A stretch of DNA of 64,000 nucleotides from Pyrenopolyporus hunteri (Eukaryota; Ascomycota; Sordariomycetes; Xylariales; Hypoxylaceae), in assembly GCA_902806595.1 (NCBI GenBank), contig CADCXC010000037.1, positions 2,914,001 to 2,978,000 of the forward strand, written 5' to 3'. The position numbers and the translations under genes are program-made. Below the pieces are notes generated by a model, which did not search any database, had not been told where the DNA came from, and saw only the letters and a list, made by a program, of their open reading frames with translations. Positions 43,894 through 55,192 of the stretch are shown one piece after another. Each line of letters opens with the position of its first letter. Position 1 is the first letter of the stretch.

Positions 43894-46800
43894 ATGGCGG
43901 GTTATAACCCGCCGGGCGGCAATGACCCAAACGGCTTGCACGCAATGCTCGTTCGTCTGCAAGCTCAACGGAACGCGCAGAAAAACGACGACTCCGCCCC
44001 CGCTCACGACTTACTCTCGAGATTCTCCTCATACAACCAAGGCGCCGGCTCCCAGGATTACTATAGTCCGCCCGCCGCAGAATCTCCTCTGACAGGTCTG
44101 GACGACTTCCCTCCGCCTGCTCCGACACCGCCCAGCAACTTTGGTCATTCCCACCACCCGACTGGACCTACGGGTCTTGGTCCGATTGGCACTATGCCTC
44201 CCAATCTACCCTCCAATTCCACCAGTAAAGTCGATCAGAGCACGCACCTCTTGAATCTTCTTAAGTTCAGTGGACAGAACGTTCAACCCCCGTCACATAC
44301 CTCGCCGCCAGGCCATACACAGGCCCAAGCGCCCTCGTTTGACGCACCCTCCAACACAACTCAATCCAACAATCAGCCTCCGATCCACGCCCCTGTGCCG
44401 ATGTCTGCTGATCCTCAAGGCCTTCTAGCTACTCTTATGAAGGGAAACTTGCAGAATGAGTCTTCGCGAGCAGAGCCTCAGCCTCAACCTCAGGCGCAGC
44501 CTACCTGGAACGCGGGTCCGCCCCCGATAGATACTCAAGCGTATCTCCTCAACCTGCTTCACCGACCGAAGCCTGCGCAGAACGACCAACAGTCCACTAA
44601 TGAGTCGTCTCAGCCCCCGACGTTGACCCCCCAGTCGGCGAATGGCTCCTTCGTTGACCATCCTAAGGAGTATACTCCGTTGAGGCAGTCCTTTTCGGAT
44701 AATGCTTCGCACGATGCAACGCCGATGCCTTTCAGATTTGGGTCAAAGGAGCATACTGAATCTCCCCCGACCAAATTTGAGTACCACTCACCTACTTCTC
44801 AGTTTTCCCAACTCTCTCAACACGATGGAAGCCGCAGGTCTACCAAATTCGACTATGGCAACGCGCTCGAAGGATTTGGCACGGCACCTCAACAGAGTAC
44901 CGCGTCTAAATCTTCGACGCCAAGCGCTTCCGCTGCCGCCGGTCAGATGCCGACCGAGCTTCCTGCGCCCACAGGTTTTAGGGTGGCTAAGAAGGCTCCC
45001 AGTGTAGCTTCTTCCTCCGGGGCGGCTCAGGATCATAAGCGACTCAGCAGCCAGCGGAGCCCAATCACAAGCCCTGAGCACGTCAGACGAAGGCTTGATG
45101 CCGATGCCTCCCCTCACTCTACCACGGAGCGAGAGGTTGTGTCTCCCAATACTACGGGTTTCGCGCCTCGAGAAGAGGGGAATACCGAGACTGTCTCGGA
45201 TGCAATCACAGGTCTCGCCCAGCAAGTGGATAAAGAGGCCCAGGAAGCAATCGAGAGGGCCGAGAACGAAGAGGTACAAGCTAAGATTGGCATCCAACTC
45301 GATCACATGATGAGGGCCAAAACTGATGCTGAATTTCAGGAATCGGCCGAGGCAGCGGCGAAGGAGATCAAGAAGGAGCTCGAAAAGGAGGAGAATGCTC
45401 ACGTTCTCGAGGAAGCATATTCTCCTGGAGTCGCGCAGGCCATTCGCGATATTGTTGACGATGCCGCTCACGGCCCTGTTGCGGATAGCTGGGAGAGTGC
45501 CGAAGCCGACGAGATTGTCGTCATAGAAGAGACGCAGAATCCGGTGAAGGTGTATAATTTCCCCATGAAGCCATGGATTTCAATCACGATGCAAGAGACT
45601 GAAGAGCCAAGGCCTCAGTTCCGCGACGAGGTAATTCTCGACATCGCCCGGCTCAAGAAGGAGTTCGACCAGATTGATCGGAATCTTGTGACTGCCACTG
45701 AATCATACATGGTCTACGGCATGTCTAAAGCTGGTGGGCTTCGTGTCATACGACAGGACGACGGTAAGGACGCCAAACTGTTCACTGACACGAAAGACCG
45801 CATCTTCAACGTAGCCATGTCTTCCACTCCATCCGACTTGCACGCTACGCCGACGGAATCCATCATCGGTACTGGAATTAGCGGCACCGTGTACTATATC
45901 CAGATTAAGAACGGCGAAAAGGACCATCTAGAAGATCCTCATCCGGAACAGTACGGGTTTGTCTTACCTCCACTCACCGTCTCCCACGAAGGTGGAGGTG
46001 ATAATGGTGGTTTATTGAAGACTCGAGCGAGGACCTCGTCTATCCACCCCGAATTCTTCGCCGTTGGCCGCGGAAAGACGATTAACATCATCTGGCCGTC
46101 TTACATCATGGCTAATAGCATCTTCAAGCCTGGCCACGACCGCGTCGTCGATACTGAGAGGCTTTACAAGGAGTGTTCTCTCAAGATCAGCACCGGTAAG
46201 GCAGGCAAGGACTTCACCTTTAGTCAAGACGACACTACCATTGTATCTCTCGATAAGTCTGGCCGTGTGAAGTTCTGGGATGTGCGAGATTTGACAGCAG
46301 CCGACGAGAATTCCGACCCCTGGTCCCCTCTGCCCGCACATACTTCACTTGAGGTGAAGGAGCCGCTAATGACCCTAAATACCACCCCGGAAGGCGAAAA
46401 AGCGTGGCCGACTTCTGTGTTACTGCTGGATAAGCAACGGCCTTACCAGAAGGGATGGGCCCTACGCTACATGATCGTTGGTATGAAGCAGAATCATACG
46501 CTTCAGCTCTGGGACCTTGCTCTAGGTAAACCCGTACAGGAATTTAACTTACCGCATGCGAAAGAGTCGGATCCCGTATGCAGCGTTATGTATCATCCCC
46601 CTTCGGGTATGATCGTTGTCGGTCACCCTACGCGTAATTCGATCTACTTCCTTCACCTGTCAGCGCCGAAATACACGATTAAGGGGTTGTCTCAAGTTGA
46701 CTACATCCAGAAATTGGTGGCAAAGGACGCGTCGATTCCGGAGCCCGACTCGACTGCAGTCATTAGTGGGGTACGCGAGTATTCGTTCGCTAATAAGGGT

Positions 46801-48819
46801 GTGCTGCGTAGCTTGGATATTTTGATGAATCCTGCTACGGCTTCCGATAGCGACGAGCAAAGTCTTTTCGAGCTATATGCGATGCATTCAAAGGGCGTCA
46901 CCGGAATCGTGGTGAAGCAGGGTGAGCTCGGATGGTCGAGGGATAATAAGGTTATTGATGGTGTCGATGCTATCAAAGCCGGGCTAGCTAAAACCGACAA
47001 GCTGAAAGAGCTGCCCAGTGCTCTGGTCACCGAGCCTCAACTCACGGAAGAGCAGGCTCCCCCACCCCGAATCCGCTCCGTAAAGGAGACGCCCCCGCCA
47101 CAACTCTCATCTATGTCTTCTGTTCAGGAGGCCTCTCAGAGGGGTGCTGATACCCAACCATCAGCAGGGTCATTCGAGAGGAAGGAAAACATTCCACCAG
47201 TTACGCCAGTGAACCAGCTTGAGAAAACAGAGAAGAAAGCTAGGAAGAAGCGAGAGAAAACTTCTGCCGCCGCCGCCGCCGCCGCCGAGAAAAATTCTAC
47301 AGAGAACACGCAGACGAACGGCAACTCCCAGTTGTCGCGTGCCGATTCGACTCCCGCAAAACACGCGGAGTCGAAGTCATCCCTGTTCTCACCCCAGCCT
47401 GTGATCTCGCAGGAAGCAATTCAGTCAACCGTCAAGCAGATAGTATCCGGTCTTGGCGACAAGTTGACGGGAGTTATTACCAACGAGTTCAAGGACCATC
47501 GGGAGAATGTGGACAGTGAGTTCCGCGCTCGCGACGAGAAATTCGTCAAGAATCAGCACCTCTTGCTTGAGAAGGTGTCTAATGTCCTGAACGCGAATGT
47601 TCAAGCTGTTCTTACCAAAACCATCAGCGACCAATTCGAGAGTGACGTGGTTCCGGTTCTAAGCGCTCTGATCACCAAGACGATTTCGGAACAGATCGAT
47701 GGTAAGATGATCGGTCGGGTTTCACATTCGATCCAGAACCAGGTGCAGAAGCTTCTACCGAACGCCGTCAACCAGGCTCTTCAAAAGCCCGAGTTGACTA
47801 AGGCCATTTCTGACAAGGTTGCTGCCAGCGTGGCAGTCGATATGGAGAAGAACTTCCGGCAGACATTAGTGGCCGTCATCACTCCCCTCATCAACGATAC
47901 TGCCATTTCGGCTTCCCGCTCAGTCGTGCAAGAAGTCCAAGATCGAACTGCGGAGCAGATCGCAGAATTCGAGCAACGACATATCGCTGACAGCAACAAG
48001 ATTGACCAACTCACAGCTCTAGTGACTAGTCTTTCCGACACGGTTACCGCCATGGCAGCCAAACAGGCCCAGTTCCAAGACGGTCTTATAAAGATGCAGC
48101 AACTACAGCAACTACAGCAACAGCAACAGCAGCAACAGCAGAACGCTCGTGATAATGGCCCTGCCGCACAGCCTCAACCCGTACAAACTCACCATGCTCA
48201 GCCTTTGCAGGCTCAATCGTACTTATACGGAAGCCCTACGGCAAACACTTCTCTTCCAGTAGCACCGTATGCGGCGAACGCGGGTCCCGCGGCCGCCAAA
48301 GACGCCGAACTCCAGCACATGATTGTTAATGTCGCATCTTTCATGGAGAGAGGTGAATACGAGACTGGATTGGTCCGATGGATTCAACAAGGCCGTCGTT
48401 CTGAGGTCTTTACCGAATACCTTGTTAAACTAAACCCTCAGTTCATCCAAGAGCTACCGGCTTTAGTTTCACTCTCCACAGCATCTGTAATCGCCGATGA
48501 GCTCGATGGGCCTCTTCTTAGGGAGAAGATTAACTGGGTGGAAGCGGTCATTCGCATGCTATACGCATCACTGCCGCACATTGTTAGTGGCCCGTCTCTT
48601 CCAACAGATAAGCATTCTAAACAGAATATCATGCAGGATCCCCAGGTTCGCGACGTCGTTCCGGACCTCATGCGTACCTACCTCGACCGATTCGATAAGC
48701 TGTACATCCAGATTAGCAGCCGCTCTCCGTCGGACCCTCTTCTATCTCGTCTCTCTACGATGACCACAATGGCAAGACAAGTCAGAGATGCCGTCTCATT
48801 CCAACGCCTTAGTTATTAA
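43894..48819 (+). CDS. EDC4: EDC4-type mRNA decapping scaffold (WD40)
   Basis: Single uninterrupted exon of 1641 residues. The order is an N-terminal Pro/Gln/Ser-rich disordered region (1 to about 430) with repeated short LLNLL-type helices (STHLLNLLKFS, AYLLNLLHRPK, GLLATLMKGN), a charged helix (about 450-520), a WD40-like propeller (about 550-1000; KPWISITMQ, SGRVKFWDVRDLTA, NHTLQLWDLALG), a Lys-rich linker with poly-Ala (about 1123), a long helical region (QSTVKQIVSGLGDKL), poly-Gln (1402-1416), and a C-terminal alpha-helical EDC4 domain from about 1469 (ELQHMIVNVASFMERGEYE ... DLMRTYLDRF). In P-bodies EDC4/Varicose scaffolds Dcp2 decapping; the LL-type helices resemble motifs that bind Edc3/Dcp1-type partners. 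The assignment is solid at domain level. Confidence 0.85.
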   Translation: MAGYNPPGGNDPNGLHAMLVRLQAQRNAQKNDDSAPAHDLLSRFSSYNQGAGSQDYYSPPAAESPLTGLDDFPPPAPTPPSNFGHSHHPTGPTGLGPIGTMPPNLPSNSTSKVDQSTHLLNLLKFSGQNVQPPSHTSPPGHTQAQAPSFDAPSNTTQSNNQPPIHAPVPMSADPQGLLATLMKGNLQNESSRAEPQPQPQAQPTWNAGPPPIDTQAYLLNLLHRPKPAQNDQQSTNESSQPPTLTPQSANGSFVDHPKEYTPLRQSFSDNASHDATPMPFRFGSKEHTESPPTKFEYHSPTSQFSQLSQHDGSRRSTKFDYGNALEGFGTAPQQSTASKSSTPSASAAAGQMPTELPAPTGFRVAKKAPSVASSSGAAQDHKRLSSQRSPITSPEHVRRRLDADASPHSTTEREVVSPNTTGFAPREEGNTETVSDAITGLAQQVDKEAQEAIERAENEEVQAKIGIQLDHMMRAKTDAEFQESAEAAAKEIKKELEKEENAHVLEEAYSPGVAQAIRDIVDDAAHGPVADSWESAEADEIVVIEETQNPVKVYNFPMKPWISITMQETEEPRPQFRDEVILDIARLKKEFDQIDRNLVTATESYMVYGMSKAGGLRVIRQDDGKDAKLFTDTKDRIFNVAMSSTPSDLHATPTESIIGTGISGTVYYIQIKNGEKDHLEDPHPEQYGFVLPPLTVSHEGGGDNGGLLKTRARTSSIHPEFFAVGRGKTINIIWPSYIMANSIFKPGHDRVVDTERLYKECSLKISTGKAGKDFTFSQDDTTIVSLDKSGRVKFWDVRDLTAADENSDPWSPLPAHTSLEVKEPLMTLNTTPEGEKAWPTSVLLLDKQRPYQKGWALRYMIVGMKQNHTLQLWDLALGKPVQEFNLPHAKESDPVCSVMYHPPSGMIVVGHPTRNSIYFLHLSAPKYTIKGLSQVDYIQKLVAKDASIPEPDSTAVISGVREYSFANKGVLRSLDILMNPATASDSDEQSLFELYAMHSKGVTGIVVKQGELGWSRDNKVIDGVDAIKAGLAKTDKLKELPSALVTEPQLTEEQAPPPRIRSVKETPPPQLSSMSSVQEASQRGADTQPSAGSFERKENIPPVTPVNQLEKTEKKARKKREKTSAAAAAAAEKNSTENTQTNGNSQLSRADSTPAKHAESKSSLFSPQPVISQEAIQSTVKQIVSGLGDKLTGVITNEFKDHRENVDSEFRARDEKFVKNQHLLLEKVSNVLNANVQAVLTKTISDQFESDVVPVLSALITKTISEQIDGKMIGRVSHSIQNQVQKLLPNAVNQALQKPELTKAISDKVAASVAVDMEKNFRQTLVAVITPLINDTAISASRSVVQEVQDRTAEQIAEFEQRHIADSNKIDQLTALVTSLSDTVTAMAAKQAQFQDGLIKMQQLQQLQQQQQQQQQNARDNGPAAQPQPVQTHHAQPLQAQSYLYGSPTANTSLPVAPYAANAGPAAAKDAELQHMIVNVASFMERGEYETGLVRWIQQGRRSEVFTEYLVKLNPQFIQELPALVSLSTASVIADELDGPLLREKINWVEAVIRMLYASLPHIVSGPSLPTDKHSKQNIMQDPQVRDVVPDLMRTYLDRFDKLYIQISSRSPSDPLLSRLSTMTTMARQVRDAVSFQRLSY
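48097..48141 (+). repeat. CAG/CAA repeat encoding poly-Gln in EDC4
   Basis: Fifteen codons, thirteen Gln and two Leu (QQLQQLQQQ...), mixed CAG and CAA, next to the C-terminal helical domain. Confidence 0.9.
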
Positions 48820-49704
48820 ACTATGGGATTCCTCCCTCGACGTGTCTATAATCCAACACGAATCGTCGCAATTCATGAGAAGCCAGGCGCCCCCTGATTA
48901 ATCTTTAGGTAGTACGTCCATGCTCCGTTCACACTTCAATCGGGAGTGGATTGCTCATCCCCTTATTAGGCGTTTAGGTCGGTTAATTGTTTTTGTTCTC
49001 ATATCGGCAGCGGCCCCAGGCGTTGCGACCTATCGGGTACATCGATGGGAATTCCAGCGTTCGGCTTTCGCCCGCATAAAGCCGCAACCACGGAATCGTC
49101 ACTACGTAGCTCCCTCTACCATCACATATGGATAGTCAGGTGTCTCGGGTTTTTGAACGAGACACGCCTTTTATGGTGTGACGTGCTTAACTGATGTTAT
49201 GGTTGAAGGTGGCGTTAATTGGCCGAAAATGTGGCATGGGCTTTACTAGCAGTCTCCGGTTCTCTTTGCACATAGCTCTCACTTGCAAGATATTTACGAT
49301 CGACACCTACGGTCGTCACGATAGGTTTCCCATCTCTACATGCGGAATGATACCCATCCGGTGGACGGCTTTATGCCTAATGTACATAATTGAGTTTTGT
49401 TATTGACCATTCAGTGTCCATGCAGACTATGAACCGTAAGACGTGACCATATGGTTACTTTGAGCCTCCAAACTTGTCCTAGGATAGACCGACTAAACTG
49501 CCCGAAATGTCTCTTGAATTAGATTATACGAAGGTATATAACAGGTGCCTAAGCACCCTATGTCCGGTGTCGTTTATGATTCTATCTATCTACACATACT
49601 TCTGAGGAAGAAAGGTAACATTGGATTCCCTCATGACCCATACCATTACTTGACTCTGGTAGAAGTTGAGCCTTTGAAGTAAATGGCGATTCCCCAAGCC
49701 TTAC
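48820..49704. other. Convergent spacer EDC4 / aminopeptidase
   Basis: No gene seen. Contains an 8-bp perfect hairpin with 10-nt loop at 49140-49165 followed by CCTTTT. Confidence 0.55.
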
Positions 49705-51233
49705 TCATAGAGACGCGAACGCGAGCTCGTAGGCGTAGCCAAGGACCAGCTTACCATGCTCGAGCATCCGGTCGTAGCTGACGAGGTCGAGCGTATCCCC
49801 GGCACTGTGGATGTGCCGGTTATCCAACCTAGGTACGGACTCGAGAACGAAAGCGGCCGGGTATCCAGCTGCCATGGCGGATGCGTGATCCGAACAGGCA
49901 TGGCCGCAACGCGCGTCCTCGTATCCGGTCGTAGCGTACTATCAATACCGGTTAGTTATTGTATCCATGACCATTCTAAAATCTACGACGGGTGTGCTAA
50001 AGAATGAAACGATTTCGGGTGGGTAGAGCTTACCGTAGTAATGACTTTGCGGATAAATTCCGTGAGCCCCTGATCGACGAAGTCGGCGATAACGCCCACT
50101 GTTATAATATATTAAGTCAGTAATCGACCACCGCGTTTATTTTCACAGCGGTATCCTTTGTTCGACTAAGCCATAAGACCTAGTGAAGCGGTCACAGGTA
50201 CCCCAACGCCCAGCAACAAGGAAAAGGGGGCGAGAGTCCACTCGTAAGGGTGCTTACTAGGATTGTTCCCGTATCCGGTCATGTCCTGCTGGAGCATAGC
50301 CTTGACGACGACTTTCTCGGAAGCGTACGCGTCGAAGATGTCGGCGCTGCCGAGCAAGCCCATCTCCTCGCCCGAATACCAGTGGAACTCGAGCGTGTTC
50401 TCGGCCTCCCCGGCCGCGATCTTCGGGTCGGTGAGGAGGACCCTCATGGCTTCGAGGATTGTCATGGTGCCGGATCCGTCGTCGTCTAATATAAAGGCAG
50501 GTAGTTAGGTATCGTTTGGTTATTATTGCGAGATTATCAAGTCCACGCTCCGGTGCAATGTAAAGTAAAATAATGTAGGGAACTTACCAGCGCCGGGTGA
50601 GCGAGCCTCCCAACCGTCCCCGTTGATGGAATCTATGTGCGCGCCGACTATGACCTTGTCCGTGGACTTGCCCGGGATCGTAGCAATGAGGCTATCCTGC
50701 GACCACTTGTGCTTGAACGGTTTCACCGACGCGCCAGCGGCCTCGGTTTCCGAGAGAGTCTGCTGGATCTCCGACAGGAGCCAGTCGGAGGCTTCTTTCG
50801 CGTGCGTGGTGTTGTAGAAGCGAGTCCAGAACTCGGTGAACGTCGTGAGACGGCCTTGCATGTTGTCCTTGTTGAGCTTCGTGATGAGATCGTTGACGGC
50901 GCTTGTATGGGCCATAGACGACGGGTACGCTACGGTGGAAGCGTTACCGGCTCTCTTGACCGATGCAGAGTGCGAAAGGTTGGGGTGGTGGGTGATGTCG
51001 ATGAACGACTTTCCATCCTGTACACCGGTTAATGATCTAGATCGTGGTTTGTAAAGATAACTACAGTGAATACTGACAAGTCTAAGGGCCAACTTTTCCG
51101 CTTCGGTCACAACTTTCGTCACACCAGGTCCCAGCTCGATGGTGAACAGTTCTGCTTGGCTAGCATCTGGGGTTTCAACTGAGAAGACCGTGGATATCGT
51201 GGCCAAAGCCGCGACGAACGTTAGGCGAACCAT
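49705..51233 (-). CDS. Secreted leucine aminopeptidase, peptidase family M28
   Basis: Five exons: 51233-51078, 51017-50588, 50485-50258, 50098-50034, 49938-49705, 370 residues. The first intron (60 nt) is in frame and would be missed by ORF calling. Signal peptide MVRLTFVAALATISTVFS, then a pro-region up to about residue 85. Zinc ligands of the di-zinc site are visible: GAHIDSING, GADDDGSGT, YSGEEMGLLGS (general base Glu and Zn Glu), QQDMTGYG and CSDHASAMAAGYP; the HIHSAGDTLDLVSYD block completes the domain. Cysteines RCGHACSD form the usual disulphide. Acts extracellularly on N-terminal residues of peptides. The fourth junction (NPMGVIADF) is the least certain. Confidence 0.9.
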
Positions 51234-54028
51234 ATTCGAATCGTGGGGGGGTTGATAATGACACTAGAGAGAGATGGCCCACGACTGGTGAGTTGAAAGT
51301 CAAGCTCTACGAAGCCCGAAGGTCTAACTACCTAAGAAATGTTCAAAGTGTTAAAGAGCTGAAGATAGGTTAAAGGCTACTCTTATATTAAGGCCAAGAA
51401 TATTAAATCGGACCTAACTTTCGATGTAAAAAGGTGACTACACCCCTTGTGCCTGCATGTCAACCCTTAGTAACCCCCGGTGATGAACGCGACGATCTCT
51501 AAACCCGCTGTTCGGCCGAGAAGTTGGCGGGTAGGTAATAGTTTATACCCCGGTTCTATGATGGACGCTCATAATAGCTAAAAATGGCAGGTTATAGATA
51601 GACTCACATGTCGAGAACCGTAGGGCGAGCCGTCGAACAGCTCTATGCATGTCTAAACAGTAAATGGGAATACACCTACCTTAACCACGATCCCCATTTA
51701 TAGCATCACCCAAAGCTACCAGCCAATATATACTCTCGTCTCTCACTTAGAGATTTACTCTAGTGAGGCCTAGATGCTACATAGGAGTTACGTATCGGCT
51801 ACTGGCTTGGGATCTCCATGAGCTACGGCGTTAAGTTCCCACGACCACAGGAAAATTCCGACCACTTGTTGCGATGGCTTGGCGTTCCCTAACATGGGTG
51901 AGTATGGTTCTCTCGGGGTTCGACGCAATACAGTCGTTTGAGCTAAACAGCTGGATCGGCTGGGCAATAGGAGAAAGGTTTAGAATGAGGAAGTCAAGCA
52001 CTCGCCAAGAGAAGACTAATCAATACCGGCGCGATCATTTAGGTTCGATCGTCATTCTCTCAGGGGAAATCTACAATCGATCTCAGGGATACGCGCAAGA
52101 GCATGAACCAACAACGGAAGCAATTTATCTCTTGTGGGATAAGTCCCTAAGGTATGAGCCAGCGCATCTATAAATTGATAAACATGAACTATTTCCAAAT
52201 TTGCCTAACTCGCTGGGGAAGCTTAGAGTCTTTGCCCAATCAAGATATAGATTTTTTTTTTCCTACGCTACGCATAAGTCAAACCCCCTCGAGGCTATTC
52301 AGGGATAAAGTTGCCCACAATGTAGTTGGTCCGTATGTTCATCTCCCATCACTAATCCCCTAACTTATACGGTAACTATGCGGCGATCAAACTGCAGGCA
52401 ACAGCCAATTCCCCGGCGAATGCACAGCCGCATTAAAGCCCCGAAAAATATCACACCAGCACAGCCTCCCTTCAAAATTTTATTCCCCGTTGATCATTCT
52501 AGAGCCGCAGGTAAGTCGCCGGGGGCATTAGTAAGTCCCTACCGGGTTACGGCTCCATTCAGGTAAAAGGTACGGCGGTGTAAGGAGATTTCCCGGAGTA
52601 CGGAACGTCCCGAAGGTCCACCGTGTGGGGCATTGTACCTAGGGATTCATCTGTACGCCACTATCGTCGCTTCCGATACTCTAGCCAGAACTTTACGAAG
52701 GTAGCGAATATACGTAATCTTTACTTAGGCGGAAAGGGACTGATATATATACATTGCGATCTGGACATATGAGGAGGGAAACAGCTCTGTTCTTAGGCGA
52801 AGATATTAGGACTAAACAGGCCGGGGGCTTAAATATATATCGTGCATAAGAATAACTAGACGGATGTCTCATTATTATAGTCGGAGTTGATACCAGGTTA
52901 ATAGTTTAATGAAGTGTACGTCGAACGGTACTAGCTTGGTTAGCTGGTGTAACAACAGAGTTGTGTTCCTCACGATATAGTCAACCTTGGAAGCGGTGGG
53001 TACCTAATTAGGTAAGTGCTATAAAATACTTTATATTGCATATGTTTTCGGTCTGGTATTAAGTATATTTTAACAATTTTCAATTTACATAAAAAGCTTA
53101 CTCCTTATAGCATTTCCGAATCTCTATTGAAATTTCTATTGGTTAGCATTAGCTTTTGATATTACGGTATACTGGGTATAGGGTAAGTTCGATTAAAAAG
53201 TTGGACGCAATATATATGTGCTTGATCCAACTTGCTCTTTTAATAGAGGCGGTTTCAAAACGGTAACCTATCTCCGGTGATCATTGCTCAAGTCCCGAGT
53301 CTTGTCCTATATGTAAAATGATAGATCAGAAATACAAGGTACCCGAACGCCGAATTAAATACTTAAGGCACTTATGCAATAAAGCTAGAAATTAAAGAAG
53401 CGGGCTGTCTTGGGGGGTTGCCAGTTTTACGTGACACAGCATCTGCGAGACAAGAGTCTATGGACGATGGGATTGGTGCGGAGCGGTAACATGCATCCAC
53501 GACGTCACAACTCACTCATCGACAGAGGGGACACAGAAGGAACAACAACGAAAAAGGTTGGGTAAAAACAAAAGCTCGGGCGGGGGATGCAGGTAGGCGG
53601 GTAGGTGGTAATAGGCAGACGAATACAGCAGTCTCGCTCCACCTCGAAAAAAGCATCCAAGGTTCACCCTTCATTTCCATCTCGTTCAAGGCTCCATCTC
53701 AATAGGTACCTACCTACCTACCTACCCAGATACCCACCCACCAGGTAGCTACCCTTTTTTTCTTCCCTCTTTACATCTTCTCTTTACACCGCAGACCAGC
53801 GTCATACATCCTTTCCCCCATTTCCGTCTTCTCTTTCGCTTCCACTTCCACTTCTACTTCCACATCTACATCAACCTCTCTATATTAATTTTCTTTTCGT
53901 ATTCATGACTACTGTGATCGAATCTTCGAAGCGCTAGATTGACCTAGTTGATAAGATCACTCGTTGTTCTACTGACCGCTTCGTTGCCGGCGAGTAAGGC
54001 CAGTCACCCACAGATCCATCCGTCAATC
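51234..54028. other. 2.8 kb divergent spacer, AminoP / tetraspanin
   Basis: Left end is the aminopeptidase promoter; the centre (52.75-53.4 kb) is very AT-rich; right end holds TACC tracts (53704-53753) and a CTTCCA-repeat pyrimidine leader (53838-53875) before tetraspanin. ORFs of 60-99 codons at 51.87-52.57 kb are not convincing. Confidence 0.5.
53704..53753. repeat. TACC-rich tract
   Basis: Repeated GGTACCTACC... and GATACCCACCC units in the leader of the tetraspanin gene. Confidence 0.75.
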
Positions 54029-55192
54029 ATGGCGAACTTGGCCCTTGCCTTCCCGTTTGTCAGCATCCCCGCCTCACCTCCAGGTCAAAACAATCCCGAC
54101 TAACAAGGATGTAACTAAATAGCTGCTCCTGGCTTTGGCGGGGGTCGCAATGTATGTTATGTCTCCTTAGTCTATCCCGCCCGCTAGTTCATGATAGTCA
54201 ACTATTTGTTTGCTCTTATTTACCATTGACACCTTCATAGCTATGTGCAAGTTACCTCAAGCACACTATTTCTCCCCATTTCAGCTGGTACCACCGTCCT
54301 CGCGATTATCTTGCCGTTCCTTGCAGCAGCCAACATCTTCTACACGCCCTTTCTCCAGCGGATGCTCCAGCGCAGGGTCACCTCGTCGCCCGCGTTCCTA
54401 CAGCTCTTACCTATCGCTCCCCAGGTTATTCAGGGCATATTAACGGTGATCGTGGCCACTCTTGCGGCACAGGGGTTCGGATCGGGTCGAATTGTCGACT
54501 GTGGCCTGGAAGGGAACTGGCAGCAATTATGGAGCGAACATGACGGCCGTCGTATTCAGCGCATTCAAGATGCTTTCAACTGCTGCGGTCTCCGCTCTGT
54601 CAAGGACCGCGATTGGCCCCCCAAAGAGTGCCGGAATCTATATAGCAATAGACACGACAGTTGCCTCAGCCCGTGGCGCGCATCCAGTACGTAACGTCAA
54701 AGCTTTTCTTCTCCCTCTATTGTTCTATCTATCAAGCTAGTACTCTCTCGAAATTCACTATTTCAGAGATTATTACACTACCTAAGCCTCTTCAAATGGG
54801 TGATCGTTAACTCGTCATAGTGCAGCGTAGCGCAGGGCTCGAGTTCGGCGTGGCTTTAGCTGTTGGTATTCTTCAAGTAAGTGTAGTTAACCACCGGTTG
54901 CATTCTTTCTTCCTAACTTAAGTCTTAGATGGTTCACCTTGTGCTCTTTAGACTACGCAATTCCGGGGGCTCTAGTACCAGAGTACCATATAGGCGCATT
55001 CCCCACAGCGTCGGTACAAACACTCGCGAAGGACTATTGGAGAACGGAACGGCGGGCGAAGGGGAGGGTAACGGCGCCAACGGGGAGGATGTGAACGGCG
55101 ACGGCCACCGTGATTATGGAACACTCGGAGACGGGCCGAATCATAGACTTGAGCCGTCCGGCCTAGGCGACGAAGGTAGTAACTGGAGATGA
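54029..55192 (+). CDS. TSP3: Tetraspanin (Tsp3 type)
   Basis: Five exons: 54029-54058, 54123-54151, 54241-54686, 54821-54876, 54929-55192, 274 residues. The N-terminus reads MANLALAFPFLLLALAGVAI, a start typical of Tsp3. Four hydrophobic segments: 1-20, about 32-55 (TTVLAIILPFLAAANIFY), about 75-95 (VIQGILTVIVATLAA) and the last formed across exons 4-5 (LEFGVALAVGILQMVHLVLF). The large extracellular loop has the hallmark CCG (AFNCCGLRS) plus further cysteines (PPKECRN, SCLSPW). The C-terminus is a long hydrophilic Gly/Asn/Asp-rich cytosolic tail. Tsp3 is one of three tetraspanin classes in filamentous fungi, linked with appressoria or hyphal membrane organisation. Two micro-exons of about 30 nt make automated models prone to fail here. 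Confidence 0.85.
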
